Origin: Cloeon dipterum
Lineage: Eukaryota; Arthropoda; Insecta; Ephemeroptera; Baetidae
Reading direction: 5' to 3'
Length of the DNA stretch: 64,000 nucleotides
NCBI RefSeq assembly: GCF_949628265.1
Contig: NC_088789.1
Coordinates: forward strand, 28,699,883 to 28,763,882
The position numbers were made by a program, and so were the translations under genes. The notes under the pieces are model-generated. The model made no database searches. It saw only the letters and a list, made by a program, of their open reading frames with translations, and was not told the origin of the DNA. Of the stretch, positions 20,673-32,009 are shown piece after piece (the stretch's first letter is position 1; each line of letters starts with the position of its first letter).

Positions 20673-21647
20673 CTACCCGCGTCGCAAAGCTGCTTGGCGG
20701 CACGGTTTTCATCTTTCTGCAAGGCGTACGTGTGATGATATGAATTGATTTATATGCACTTCTGCTCTCACTGCTCTTAAATAACTTTTGTCTACAAGCA
20801 ACACGTCTCCCGTCTAATCTGTTCAAAAAATTGAGTGAATAAACAATTAATTTGTAAATGCATTATTGATGCGTACTCCTCTTTAGCTTGTAAATTTTCA
20901 AATATCAGCGTCTGACTAACGAGGCTTATTTAAGAAGCATAAGCCATGACCAGTAACTTATCAGCTGAAAATTGCTATACAAGGCCTTATTATTGTATTG
21001 TATTATTATTGTACTTTTTATCAGGCATTTTTATTAGTGTCATGATTGTTATATTATGCATGCAATGTGCGTGTTATTTGGAATTCTTTTTCATAACAAT
21101 GCAGGATATTTAAAAGAAATACTTTCAGCATAAAACGTTTAGCCATTGACAAAGGCTATTGACTTCAAACAAAGCAGAGATCACGGTCTCTTACTTTGCG
21201 ATGCAATTAATGACTTCCATTAGGAATTTTATACAAACTCTCTGAACACAACCAGAGTCACGTGTTTGTTTCGATATTAATTGAGGCGAACTGTCTGCCT
21301 TGGAACAGAGTGACCGATTGAACGACTTATAGAGCTATAATTATGTCGGATGGAATAATTTCTTCCTGTCTGAGCCAATTAGTTATAAGATTAATTTCGC
21401 GGCATGCAGCGCTCACATCTCTCCTCGGCTCGCCGCACGCGCAACACAGCTGAAAGGGACGAAGAGAAAGAGAGTTTGCGCTGTCCTGTTGCTATTATTG
21501 CGCGCGCATCGAGTGTATGGAGAAATTGTTCAGAGAGGCATGGGGTTGAATTACAAGCCAAAGTTAACAATACTCGCTGCTGCTTGTTTCAACAACTCGA
21601 TATTTTAAGAAGGAGTAAAGTAAAAACACATTATTTTTTTAAATGCA
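20673..21647. other. intergenic DNA between ANK6 and ANK7
   Basis: No gene called. A GC-richer patch near 21395-21540 is open for 87 codons on the plus strand without family resemblance. Confidence 0.45.
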
Positions 21648-21653
21648 TTTATT
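21648..21653 (-). terminator. poly(A) signal of ANK7
   Basis: AATAAA on the minus strand, about 43 nt beyond the ANK7 stop codon. Confidence 0.5.
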
Positions 21654-21695
21654 GTCAAAAGCAATGAGAAAACAAAAAAGCATGCAGCTTCTTAA

Positions 21696-23955
21696 TTAAT
21701 TTCTAACTCCCAAGGACAGGAAGTATTTCCTCTTTTCTCTGTTGTTATCCGGAACATAAACCAAAACCGAACGATTCAGAAAGTCTTTGGCATGAATATC
21801 GGCACCTTTTTTAACCAAAAATTTGCAAAACTCCAAATCCGCCGTTTGCGCGGCCATGTGAAGGACAGTAATTCCTCCAAAGCCCGATTCCCTGACCAGC
21901 CCTTCATTTAATCCAACCACGAATTTGGCACTCAGCAGTTTATTATTACGAGCGCAGGAGTGCAGGAAATTGTCGCCGTTCTCCTGTTTCGTATTCAGGT
22001 CTGCGCCAGCCTTCAGCAGTTCCTCAGCCACGGCGATTTTTTCCATTTTAAGAGCAACGAACAAGGTTGAGAGCGAGAAAAAGTTTTTCTCATTCACATC
22101 CACCCCCTTGGAAACGAAAAAAGGGACGAGTGATTTTCCAAATTTTTTGTTCATTGCGGCAAAGTGAAGAACCGCGTGTTTCCCCAGTCCTCACTCAGGG
22201 ACAGCACGACCAAGCTCTTTCTGCACAGCCAGTGGCACATTTCTAAATCTGCGAAAGCCGCTGCGATGTGAAGAGCATTCGTCCCTTCACTCCCCAGAGA
22301 ATTTATTATTTCTGGCACCTTCGAGAGCACGAATTGGACGCCTTCTAAATTATTTTGTATTATACAGATGTGTAAAGTGTTCGTGCCATCATTTTTCGCT
22401 TAGAAATTTCAGCATTTCCTCTGCCACGACAAAATTTTTGTCTTCTAAAGCGTAACTTAAAGGCGTGAAGCTGTAGCGGTTCCCGCTTATTGGCGTTAAC
22501 TTAGTTTGTAACCTTTAGATGTCACTTGTAACTGTATGATAAGCTTTTCTCATTTACCCTGTATAATTTACCTTCACTGACCGCTCACCTACGCACGCAT
22601 ACGGTCATGTCGCATTTACCTCTCCGGCCGGGAGTATAATGTCGTGCGCATATATGATGCTTGTAATAACTTATAGACCCGAAGATAATACCGGGGTAAG
22701 CATTGTATTTAACTGTGATAATAATTATTGTTATTCTCGACTCGCATATTGATGCGTATATTTATTGTTTATATATTGACTTTCCTTTGAGATTTTATTG
22801 TGATTATTTATTATGTAATATTTACAGTCTTAATTATGGATTAAATCTACGACTACTAAGGAACTAGATGCATTTCCTTTTGGCTCGAACCGAGTAACCC
22901 ACAAAGCCAAAGTAGTCCTTCTCGTTGATGTCAAGCCCCAAATTGAAAAAATAGCCCACGAGTTGAGTTCCGTGATTCGAATTGAGACCGACGAGATGCA
23001 AAACTGAGGTTTGACGATCTCCATTCAAAGAATCGACTGGGACGCCGGTTTCCACGAGCCAGCGGCACATTTCTAGATCAGCAAATTCCGCCGCTAAGTG
23101 AAGTGCATCTCGCTCGCTCGCGTCTTTGCATCTGATCAGGGTTTTATCTAATTCGTGAATGAACCTGGCGCTTATAAGCTTGTTGAGAAATACGCAATAA
23201 TGCAAAAAATTGTGGTCCTTTATGTTCAAAGAGGCGCCGAGAGTCAGCAACTCGCGAGCAATGTCAATATTTTCCGCTGCAAGAGCTGCGTCCAAAGGCA
23301 CGAATCCGAACTTTGATTTTTCGTTCAAGTCTAGGTTATTTGAGACGAAAAAATGAACTAATTCCATTCCATGGTTTTTATTAAACGGCGCGCGGTGCAA
23401 GGCCGTCCCGAAACAGCTCTTGGACGCTACATCGATGCCCTGAGCGATGAGCCACTTGCAGACTCTCAGGTCGGCGTACTGGGCTGCCAGGTGGAGGGCA
23501 TTTCTCCTATCTGAGTCGACCTCTTTAATTAAATTCGGGTTCCACTCGTGAATTATCTTAGCGACGTCAAATCTGTTTTGATTAATAAAGAAATGCAAGA
23601 GATTGTTGTTAATCTTTTCTCGCAGCTCTAGCAGGGTCCGCGCCATCCTGAAGTTTCCCTTCCTGACCGCGTAGAAAATAGCTTCCTCGCCGTCCTCGTC
23701 CTTTTCCTTCACGTCTAGTTTCTCTTGGTTTGCGAGGTGCCACGCGATTTCGATTCCGTTTTCTATGTTCAAGGCCGCGAAGTGAAGTGGCGTCACGCCG
23801 AATTTTGTCCTCGCCTCAGCACTTTCTCCGCTTTTCAAAAGGATGAGGCAGTTTTCCAGGTTCTCATCTCTGGCGGCGAGCATCAGCGGGGTCAGACCTG
23901 TCGTCGTCTTTTCGATGAAGCGGCTTGTGTCCCGCACGCTCATGAACGAGTTCAT
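21696..23955 (-). pseudogene. ANK7, disrupted ankyrin-repeat gene
   Basis: The start (M-N-S-F-M-S-V-R-D-T-S-R-F-I-E-K) and the first 340 residues are intact and very like ANK6, covering the N-terminal repeat and nearly two and a half modules (to about 22900). Then a stretch of about 360 bp unlike any ankyrin gene interrupts a C-type repeat. Beyond it, homology resumes at about 22498 (S-Y-A-L-E-D-K-N-F-V-V-A-E-E-M-L) but meets a stop at 22389-22391. A shift of frame restores it (N-T-L-H-I-C...E-M-C-H-W-L-C-R), and a second shift near 22165-22190 leads to the intact last 152 residues ending YFLSLGVRN. So there are at least three disabling lesions. A 363-residue truncated product ending in R-A-K-R-K-C-I could still be made. 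Confidence 0.85.
22500..22863. other. insertion in ANK7, perhaps a solo LTR
   Basis: AT-rich sequence of about 360 bp with a GC-rich patch (TCTCCGGCCGGGAG) and TATA-like strings, foreign to all the other ankyrin genes. An inner segment begins TGTAAC (22507) and ends TTTACA (22830), as LTRs do, but I found no target duplication. A DNA element or deletion filler is equally possible. Confidence 0.35.
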
Positions 23956-23991
23956 TTTCTTCTACATTATAAAATCTATACATTAACTCTC

Positions 23992-24254
23992 TTTTAAAAT
24001 AAAATAATCTGAAGGTTACCTTCTGCTTTAATAAGTTTCCTCTTATTTTGCGTCTATCTTCTAAGAGACTTCTCTGCAAAAGGATGGTGCGAGTGGAAAC
24101 TAATATTATATTTAAGAGGAGACAGATCTTTGTTGACGTTCTTGAAAATATTGTTTAAACACATAATATTTGTCTGATTTGCTCTTTGGACTGTAAACAT
24201 GTTTGTGTATGAAATAGGTGTAAATATTTTCAAATTAAACTATAGAAACGGTGC
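23992..24254 (-). promoter_or_regulatory. ANK7 leader and promoter region (parent of the copies at 46.4 and 53.1 kb)
   Basis: It contains a 54-nt leader exon at 24073-24020, with acceptor CCTTTTGCAG and donor GTAACC, and the AT-rich DNA upstream of it. A second acceptor (AATGTAG) lies just before the start codon. The whole 263 bp recurs on the plus strand at the junctions of the 6.7-kb tandem units, with the leader exon and both splice signals kept. It also lies between ANK7 and the divergent 100-residue gene, so it may be part of a shared control region. Confidence 0.7.
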
Positions 24255-24373
24255 ATATATAAAGAAAAATTCAAGAAATTTGAATATAAATATATGCGAT
24301 AATAGGCTACTTTTAATAATAAGCGTATCACAGACAAAACAACATATGTGGCGCTGTCTTTTATTACAAAGAT

Positions 24374-24380
24374 TATAAAA
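24374..24380 (+). promoter_or_regulatory. candidate TATA box of the 100-aa gene
   Basis: TATAAAA about 67 bp upstream of the ATG at 24441, with a likely initiation site some 30 bp downstream near 24405. Confidence 0.5.
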
Positions 24381-24440
24381 CTGGAAGTGTCAGATAGGCT
24401 TTATTAGCAGAGCTGTCCGAAAGTTCAACGCGTCGTCAAT

Positions 24441-24743
24441 ATGAGTAAAGTGGATTTTTTTTGGTCGAGGGATACTCTCGCCTACGTCGCCGACCTGATC
24501 GAAGGCGCATTTGAGGTTTCTGGAAGGATGGAGATGTCACACGAGGAAATCACCGACCATGTCAGGACGAATTACTCGGGAGCTTGGCCTGAGTTTCAAC
24601 GGTTATCACAAGCCCAATGGAGTAGATTAGTAGTAAACGCCCTCACATTTCATCCGAGGCGGTTTGAACTTAATTTCTCGACAAACGGCTGGTACGTAAT
24701 TCATCCACGACCGCCTCATCAAGGACACTATTATAAGCACTGA
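24441..24743 (+). CDS. small orphan protein (100 aa)
   Basis: Complete single-exon frame beginning M-S-K-V-D-F-F-W-S-R-D-T-L-A and ending H-P-R-P-P-H-Q-G-H-Y-Y-K-H. It is soluble, without signal peptide or membrane segment, and rich in Trp, His and Arg. The pattern of short predicted helices (LAYVADLIEGAF; EEITDHVRTNYSG; SQAQWSRLVVNAL) followed by a Trp-Tyr-containing beta-like end could be a small winged-helix fold, but that is only an impression. TATA upstream and AATAAA about 300 nt downstream support transcription. Divergent from ANK7. No family recognised. Confidence 0.6.
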   Translation: MSKVDFFWSRDTLAYVADLIEGAFEVSGRMEMSHEEITDHVRTNYSGAWPEFQRLSQAQWSRLVVNALTFHPRRFELNFSTNGWYVIHPRPPHQGHYYKH

Positions 24744-25042
24744 GAGTGAGTTTGCTATATCATTTCTATAGCCTCTGGTCCAACGATTAATCCAACAGAC
24801 AGTGAGTTAAATCGTGCGCCTCGTCTTCAGCATCCGAAGTGTTTAATCGAGTGTTACCATAGATTGTTTAATTCTCATCCTGAAAACCAGAACTTACTTC
24901 ACAAATTGTGCCAGTTAAATCTTTCGCAGTTAGGAAGTGTATTTTTTTGCAACGCAAAAGGATTTCCTTACAAATTGTTTCAATATTTGTACCTTTAATT
25001 AAATGAAAACACTGTAATTGTATAAATTTTTTGTTACAACAA

Positions 25043-25048
25043 AATAAA
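25043..25048 (+). terminator. possible poly(A) signal of the 100-aa gene
   Basis: AATAAA about 300 nt after the stop codon; an AT-rich setting makes chance occurrence possible. Confidence 0.3.
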
Positions 25049-27840
25049 TGCAGTACATTAATTTTAAATAACAAATCACGCATGTCGTTTTATTTAAGCT
25101 TCATTTAATGATCATGTTTTTGACCTTAAAAAGTTACATATAAGAATTTATATTAATTATATTTCATGCCTTTTCTACTATATGAATGGAGCCACATCAA
25201 ACTACTATCAAAGACTAATAATTATTATGAAAACATGTTTTTAGAGAGTAAGATATTAACAATATGATATCAATATTGAGAAGAGAGGAAAGAGTTAAAT
25301 CTCTCTCACGATCTCCAACAATTCCACATTTCTTCCGTTAAATCAAGGTGTTATAATGATAATTATACATTAAAGACAAATTTCGTGGCGCTGAAATTAT
25401 AAAATGGTGCTAGATTATATGTATAGAGAAATTATTTCCTGTGCTTTAAGAAAATTAAATTATAAATTTTATTTGTGGATTTTTACAGATTTCAAGTATT
25501 AAGACTTCTTAATATTCTAACTTTAAAATTAAATTAACTCTGCTGATTGAATATAAAGATAGAAGAAATTAAGAGTAGACCAAACCAACTTTTCATTTTT
25601 GTTAAAGGAACAGAGATTAATCAAAAGGTGATTTTCATTTAAGTAATAGCATATTCAAACCAATAACAAAAGAATTTGAAAAGTGCATTTCATATCTATA
25701 CACCGTTGAATACTTCAGTACTATTAATAAAAAATTTAGTGGAAAATTTCAGTCATTTTCATTCTAGATTTAATTGCATTGATTCAGATTATAAATTCTT
25801 GAAAAATTTATCAATCCGTTCACTGAATTGTGCAGTTAATTGTTCCACTGAATGCGTCTACGTACCGATTACATTATGCTATCATCTTGATACAGAGATT
25901 GCTGAGTGTCCGGCGATGAAGATGTGTTTAACGGACAAAAATGTCATCTGTTACCAAGAATGGATGTGAAAGTGTAAAGAAAACTCGAATTATCCATCCT
26001 ATAATTCAAATTTATTTCAACACAAGAATGAAAAACATGCAGATCACCCAAAAGCCTATATTCAGAGGCTGGTTTAACAATCAGAGCTAAAAATAAAGAG
26101 AAAAAAAATATGAATAGTGGCGTGCAAGTAACAATAATATTTACTGTTATGGATTTTGTTTTACAAAACTAAACCGTCTATACAAGATAGCAGTAACAAG
26201 CATACATTCTGGTAACAATTTTTCAAAACAAATCATTTCCTTCATAAAAATCCAAACTGCCGGTTAAAAATTGAGGGAGTTAAAAAGTTTTCAGGCCCTT
26301 TGGGACGTTAAGCACTATCAAACGTCATATTTAATATGTTGTCTACAAGCCGCTAGGCAAAATTTCACCAATGCCTTAAATAAACCACACAGCTTAGAAA
26401 GCCGGCAGACTAGTCTACCCAGTGATGACCAACTAACACACAAAACCATGGTTTTTAAAATCCGTTTAACAGGCAGCTATGATTAATGTTTTTGAAAAGA
26501 ACGGCCTTATCGAACACTCGAGTTTTGATTACAACCAATATAGACATTGTCTTATTTGTTTTAGAATCTCATAGTTCAACGTGTAAAGCTAATACACTAA
26601 AAATTGACAAATACACGCCAAACAAGTATGTTAGTGGTGTACATGAACAATATTTATTGCATTGGCATGTAATTTTATAATAGAAATATCTCTCCTTCAT
26701 ATTAAAAGCAAAAATTAATTCTTAAACACATCAAGTTTTGATGAAGATAAAAAATTAACACAGATTTAACCAGCTGCCGGAGAAAAAAAGGGTAGCACCA
26801 GAGAAAACCAGAGCTGAGTCGTGAACTGACCAGCTACTCCGGCAATAATTGCGGATGGAGTCCGCTTGGCCTAGGCAGCCCTGGCACTGACGACGCAAGA
26901 CTGTAGAGCACATGCCATCGCCAGCCAGTGAGGATGTCAGCGAGATTATACCTTCTTCAGGGCTAGAATAAGCACAATCCACCACCGACTCTGATATTTT
27001 TCTAGGAAAGGCGTAGAATCAAACCTCTCAGGGACGCAGACGGAGATAGCACTGCATTGACTTGCGGAGTGGAATGCAGGTGAGTGTTGCCCTCACCTTG
27101 CCAAGTGACCAGAGGGTTGATCAGCACTGCGACTTGTGCACACAGGTTCACGGTAAACTTGGAACTTGAAGCTGGACCGAGCAAGCCGGTCTGTCAAGGA
27201 AAGACGTCGTGCGGAGTGTGTGTCTCGCAGTGCACTGTCGTCCAGCCTACAACCAACAATTCTGTACTGAGAGAATTAAAGATCCTGAAACGAGCTACCT
27301 GAAATCTCTGCGTTTCCTTACTTGGCCCTTCTCATCAGGATTGAGACTCAGAAATAGCTTGAAGAGCACAGTTATCAGATGAGCGTGCGACGGCTTGAGT
27401 CTCGTACTAGGCAAGCAGGACACAACATTCTATAACACAAAACATGTCAATTATTAATGCAATCTCACTTGGAATTAAAACTTATTGGACAGAACTAACA
27501 ATAAGAGACTTCCAAAAATTTAGAGACCATCGGTTCGCATCAAAGTAGAGTTTTAATAAAAATCAGTAGCCGGGGTTCATTATTTTTTCCCTCGCTAACC
27601 AAGTTTACAGGCAAAGTTGAACTTTAGGCAAGGAGGACAGCAAAAGCCACCTCGCAGCTATTAAATTATTCGAGCTGAATAAAAAGGCAGTCATTTTTTT
27701 TTTTTAAAAATAACTAAACCTCTCATCTCACATTTTAATATTCAATCGTAATTGTCATCGGAAAGATGAATTTTTGGCGCCTTTTGGAAACAAATGAGCG
27801 CGAGCGACCTGAGTGGCCCTCTACCTGAACAACCTTTAAC
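25049..27840. other. intergenic DNA between the 100-aa gene and CMTR1
   Basis: Mostly AT-rich with no firm gene. An open frame at 25676-25969 (+) ends in a cysteine-rich run (N-C-A-V-N-C-S-T-E-C, then C-Y, E-C, M-C, I-C). A GC-richer island at 26755-27300 is partly open on both strands with several cysteines and splice-like signals. Either could hold exons of an unrecognised gene, but neither shows a family. Confidence 0.35.
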
Positions 27841-27897
27841 CTTCCAGTGGTGGGTGTTTATTTCGGTCTTGGTCTCACCCACCCAAAGCGCGACGAG

Positions 27898-27930
27898 GTA
27901 AGTGTGATTTTAACGTGTTTTTTGCCACAG
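27898..27930 (+). other. 33-nt intron-like segment in the CMTR1 leader
   Basis: It starts GTAAGT and ends TTTTTTGCCACAG, 22 nt before the CMTR1 ATG. Both signals are good, but 33 nt is below the usual minimum for a spliceosomal intron. Perhaps the donor or the acceptor is used with another partner. Confidence 0.35.
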
Positions 27931-27952
27931 GCGGACAATTCTCCTAGCGACA

Positions 27953-30900
27953 ATGGATTCTAAAAAACCAGTGACCACGCCGACCAGGAAACGGCTGATT
28001 GGTACGTACATATTTCCATATTATCTAGGTTCAAAGTTTACACTCGCGGCCACGCTGAAGGTGGCCATTTTTGTTTGCTCCCCACATACACGTGCCATCA
28101 GGCGCACAATTGTTTAGGTCCATATATATATATTTCCTATTTGGAACCAGGTTCCACACAATTCTACCGCATTTTTACTCTCTCGCCTCTTTAAACGCGC
28201 TTTGTGATCAATTTTATGTTGCTTTTGTAATATTATACGCAAATTGAGCTTTAAATTAGTTCAGGGTAGTAATATACAAGCGCGCCATCTATGTGCGTTA
28301 ATCAAAACTAACAGAGTCAACCTTTAGTCAGGCGGGAAAGAGTTCCTTTACATTTTATTCATGAATTTGCTGACTAGTGGTTGTAACATCTATCAAGATT
28401 TTGATTAATTCGTATTATTTGTTAAATAACTATCCAGAAGCCAATCAATTTGTGCACAATCTGCCAGCCGACATTTTGCTGATGACCATTAGCGAGGTGG
28501 GGCACGGAAGAGACTTCAGTCACAGAAAATTTTTCACTGCGAGGACCAAAATGCGGCAATCAAATTGATCCTCCCAGTGAAAATTTGTTCTGTGAGTGTG
28601 TATACAAATAACTGCGAATAACCGGCCGGGCCTGCGCCTCCGGCTGGCTCAACATCTGTTCACTCCGGCAACTATGGGCACTGTAATTTCGATTTAATTA
28701 CACACTTATCCTAATGTTTATCAAATCTTCTGAAAAAATCTATGCAAGGGCTTCAATCTGAACATTGCTTAAAATTGCTTTCCGTTTAACTCACACACAC
28801 TGCCGTTCATGCTGCAATTTAATGGCTTGAAAACGTTGTTAATTATTTTTTTACTGGCTTTTTAAGTTTGGGAACATTTGCATCAATCTGATTAAGGTTT
28901 ACTCAATTTATAGATAGCAAAAAAATGTTAGGGATAATAAATTTTAGGCAAAATTAGGCAAATTACTAATTATTCCGATTTCCAGATGTTGGTAATGACG
29001 ACTCGGATACCATAGACATTCCTACATCAATGGCCGTTTCTTCAAAGGCGAAAAAAATGATGATCAACATGGGCTTCATCCCAGGACAAGGACTTGGTCT
29101 TAAAGGCCAAGGAAGCCGTTTCCCAGTGGCCTTGAGCTCACAGCTCGGTCGCCAGGGACTTGGTTACCAACCCTCTCGCTTCGACCCGTTAGCAGACGAG
29201 GTGGTTCGAGTTGTTGAACAAAAAGTGTGGCTCACGAAGTGCGCGAGTGCCACTAATCTCCGTGTCGGCGATTGGATTGAGTTAGGACAAAGAAAGCTCT
29301 CCATGGAGAACGAACACACTTTCTGCAACCCTGAAGTCCTCAAGGGTGTTTTGGACTCAAAAAGTGCGCTTGACAATCTGGACAAAAACTTGATGCGTCG
29401 GGCCCGCGACAGGTGCAACCCCTTCGAGACAATTGGAAAGGCCTTCTTCCAAAATCGGGCAGCGCTAAAGATGGCCAACATTGATGCGGCGTGCGACTTC
29501 ATGTTTACGTGCCCGAAAGACCGACAAGGTGTAGTGCGCGAGTCCGACCCTCTGTTTTTCGCTGACATATGCGCAGGGCCTGGAGGATTTAGCGAATACG
29601 TTTTGTGGAGAAAGGGCTGGCTCGCCAAAGGGTTCGGCTTCACCCTGCGCGGAAAAGACGATTTCAAAATTGACAACTTCTTCGCGGCCAGTGTCGAGAG
29701 TTTCGAACCGTGTTACGGACAGGCAGGTGACGGTGACGTTTACAAGGGTGAAAACATCCTGCATTTCCGCGATTATGTGAAGGCGAACACAGGAGGGAAA
29801 GGCGTGCACTTCACGATGGCAGACGGAGGATTTTCGGTGGAGGGAAGAGAGAATATCCAAGAAATACTCTCCCATCGCCTCTATTTGTGCCAGTGCTTAG
29901 TGGCATTGACCATCACCCGGCCGGGCGGCCACTTCGTTGTTAAGCTTTTCGACATCTACACCCAATTCAGCGCCGGCCTGGTTTGGCTAATGAGGCAAGT
30001 TTTCCAGCAAATATGCATCTTCAAGCCAAATTCAAGCCGCCCAGCCAACTCGGAACGGTATCTCGTATGCAGATCGCGACTGGAAGATGTCAGTAAGGTG
30101 CGTGAATTGCTCTGGGCCGCGAATGAGAAGTTTTCGACACTAGCTCCCGACTTCACCATCTGTTCCATTGTGCCTCAATCGGTGCTTTTTGCGGACAAAC
30201 AGTTCATGGACTATGTGTTCCGGTCGAACAACACTCTCGGTCGACGCCAAACCGATTCCCTCAATAAAATCAGAGCCTTCTGCATGGACGAGGCGCTGAA
30301 AGAAACAAGACAAGAGGAGGTGAAGATTGGCTGCTTGAGTTTGTGGAAAATACCCTATTCCACGCGCACCGCACCAAGATTAAGACAGCCAGAAGAGATT
30401 TTCAGCGACTTGGGAGCTGACCTTGGGAGCCAAAACTCGAAAGAATTGACACCGGAAGTATTAAAGAGCCAAATCAACTGTCTCGACTGGCGTTGTTTCG
30501 CAGTTAGCTCATCGCGCCAGGTTCAAAACTGCACTCTCTTTCTCAGCGCCGGCCGAGGGAATGTCTATATCATGCATCGAGGAGAGTGGAAAAATGCCAG
30601 TGCGCACAAAATGAAGCTCGACCTTCCGGCAAAAACATTGCTTTACGGCGAAATCGTCTACGAATACCGTGGCGCAGGAAGTGCGCAAATTAGCCAATTG
30701 GTTTTGCATGTGATAGACGCTCACCAACTCGGCGACATTTCCATCGGTCATCTGAGCTTCAAAGAGCGATACGAGTATTGCATCAAATTCGTTCGCGCCG
30801 TCAATAAAGCAACAAGACCGGACTTAATGAAGTTAAGGATGAAGACAGCTTTCAGCTTGACTGGACTTGAAGAACTGTATGAAAACCTTACTATGAGGAA

Positions 30901-31243
30901 CATCAAGAGATTGGGCGAAGCAAAAAGATTGTGCCTCACCCTAAATGAAAGAGTGTTTGTTGAAGTGAATGCAGTGTATCTCCTTAGAGTAGTGCGAATG
31001 CCATGGTCAATCGAGTTTAGTTGTGCGGATAAGCGAAAATATTGGTGCAATTCAGATTTGCGAGTGAGAGTGGACAAGCCACCAACCGAGTCAATTGCCG
31101 ATTTTAGCACGTGTGTGTGTAACCGTGTCAATTGGTGGTGGGACCAGCGAGTGAACCTGTCCGTAAACGCAGAAGAGAACTGCTTGGATCCGAGTGTCGT
31201 GCATCGAGTTAGTGTGACCAAAAGGATTAACGCGAAACTGTGA
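27953..31243 (+). CDS. CMTR1: cap-specific mRNA (nucleoside-2'-O-)methyltransferase 1 (768 aa)
   Basis: Two coding exons: 27953-28001 and 28986-31243, joined by GTACGT...TTTCCAG so that G plus AT codes Asp (R-L-I-D-V-G-N-D-D). CMTR1 uses S-adenosylmethionine to methylate the ribose 2'-O of the first transcribed nucleotide in the nucleus. Order of domains: a G-patch at about residues 32-78 (NMGFIPGQGLGLKGQG), the FtsJ/RrmJ-type methyltransferase at about 170-380, and a guanylyltransferase-like C-terminal domain from about 500. The SAM-binding loop is ADICAGPGGFSEY near residue 211. The K-D-K-E tetrad is visible: Lys178 (ALKMAN), Asp296 (TMADGGF), Lys336 (VVKLFD), Glu373 (ANSERY). No canonical C-terminal WW domain is evident. 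Length is a little under the vertebrate enzyme. A leader exon probably ends at 27897. Confidence 0.95.
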
Positions 31244-31469
31244 GTGTGCGGAAAACTCTTCTCAAGCATGTGGATTTGGATTTTGTTTTAAAGTTCTTTC
31301 CTAGTTCTTAATTTAGTGTAAATTTGCCAACTATTTCGAGTATAAGCAAATGCGTGTGCGCGCCCCAGAAGTAAGAAAAATGTAATCTGATCTGTATGTT
31401 TAGCTTTTATCTTTTTGCAAATGGTGTAAATGTTAATTTTCTTGTAAATTCAATGCACGCAATTTTCAC

Positions 31470-31681
31470 AAGCTGGTTTTAGCCGGGCATATAAACTTGC
31501 TTTCTCAAATTTAAAGTGAAATAGATTTTTTCACTGCCAAGATTTTATTATAGATGTTAAATTCATTATTTCTTTTCAAAATTTAAGTCTTAAAATTTTA
31601 TAATTCAAAATTGACATCTGTTTAATACTCATTATTTCATTTCCCTAATATAAAGCAAATTTAGCCTGCTAAAACTGGCTT
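31470..31681. mobile_element. MITE in the CMTR1 3' untranslated region
   Basis: Ends AAGCTGGTTTTAGCCGGGCA and, from the other side, AAGCCAGTTTTAGCAGGCTA; the pairing continues to about 34 bp. It is AT-rich and non-coding inside. It precedes the poly(A) signal, so it should be transcribed. Sequences with similar GCCGGCTAAAA ends occur near 40612-40833 and in units B and C. Confidence 0.5.
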
Positions 31682-31996
31682 GGTCGCTACAGCCGGAATT
31701 TGTTCAAAACCTCTGTTTGTCATTTGACTTGATTTTTGTGATTTTGTGTGTTTCTTCATTCAATTAATTTGTAGCTTTAAACTTAATGTATTAGAAAAAA
31801 ATGTAAAGCAGGAAATTTAAATGATTTTACCCGCTCACTTTGAGCTAAGCTCCAAATCATACTTTTGCTTTTGCGAGGTTTTTCCCGGTTGTGCTTGCTT
31901 TGATGCAGATTATTCCTCAAGGCAAGCATACACCGTTTTCCTTGCCTGTAGTATAAAATTCGTAACTTTAGTTTCTTTCTTTTCCTCTTATGATTA

Positions 31997-32002
31997 AATA
32001 AA
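31997..32002 (+). terminator. poly(A) signal of CMTR1
   Basis: AATAAA about 750 nt after the stop codon, in an AT-rich setting followed by T-rich sequence. Confidence 0.5.
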
Positions 32003-32009
32003 TTTAATT

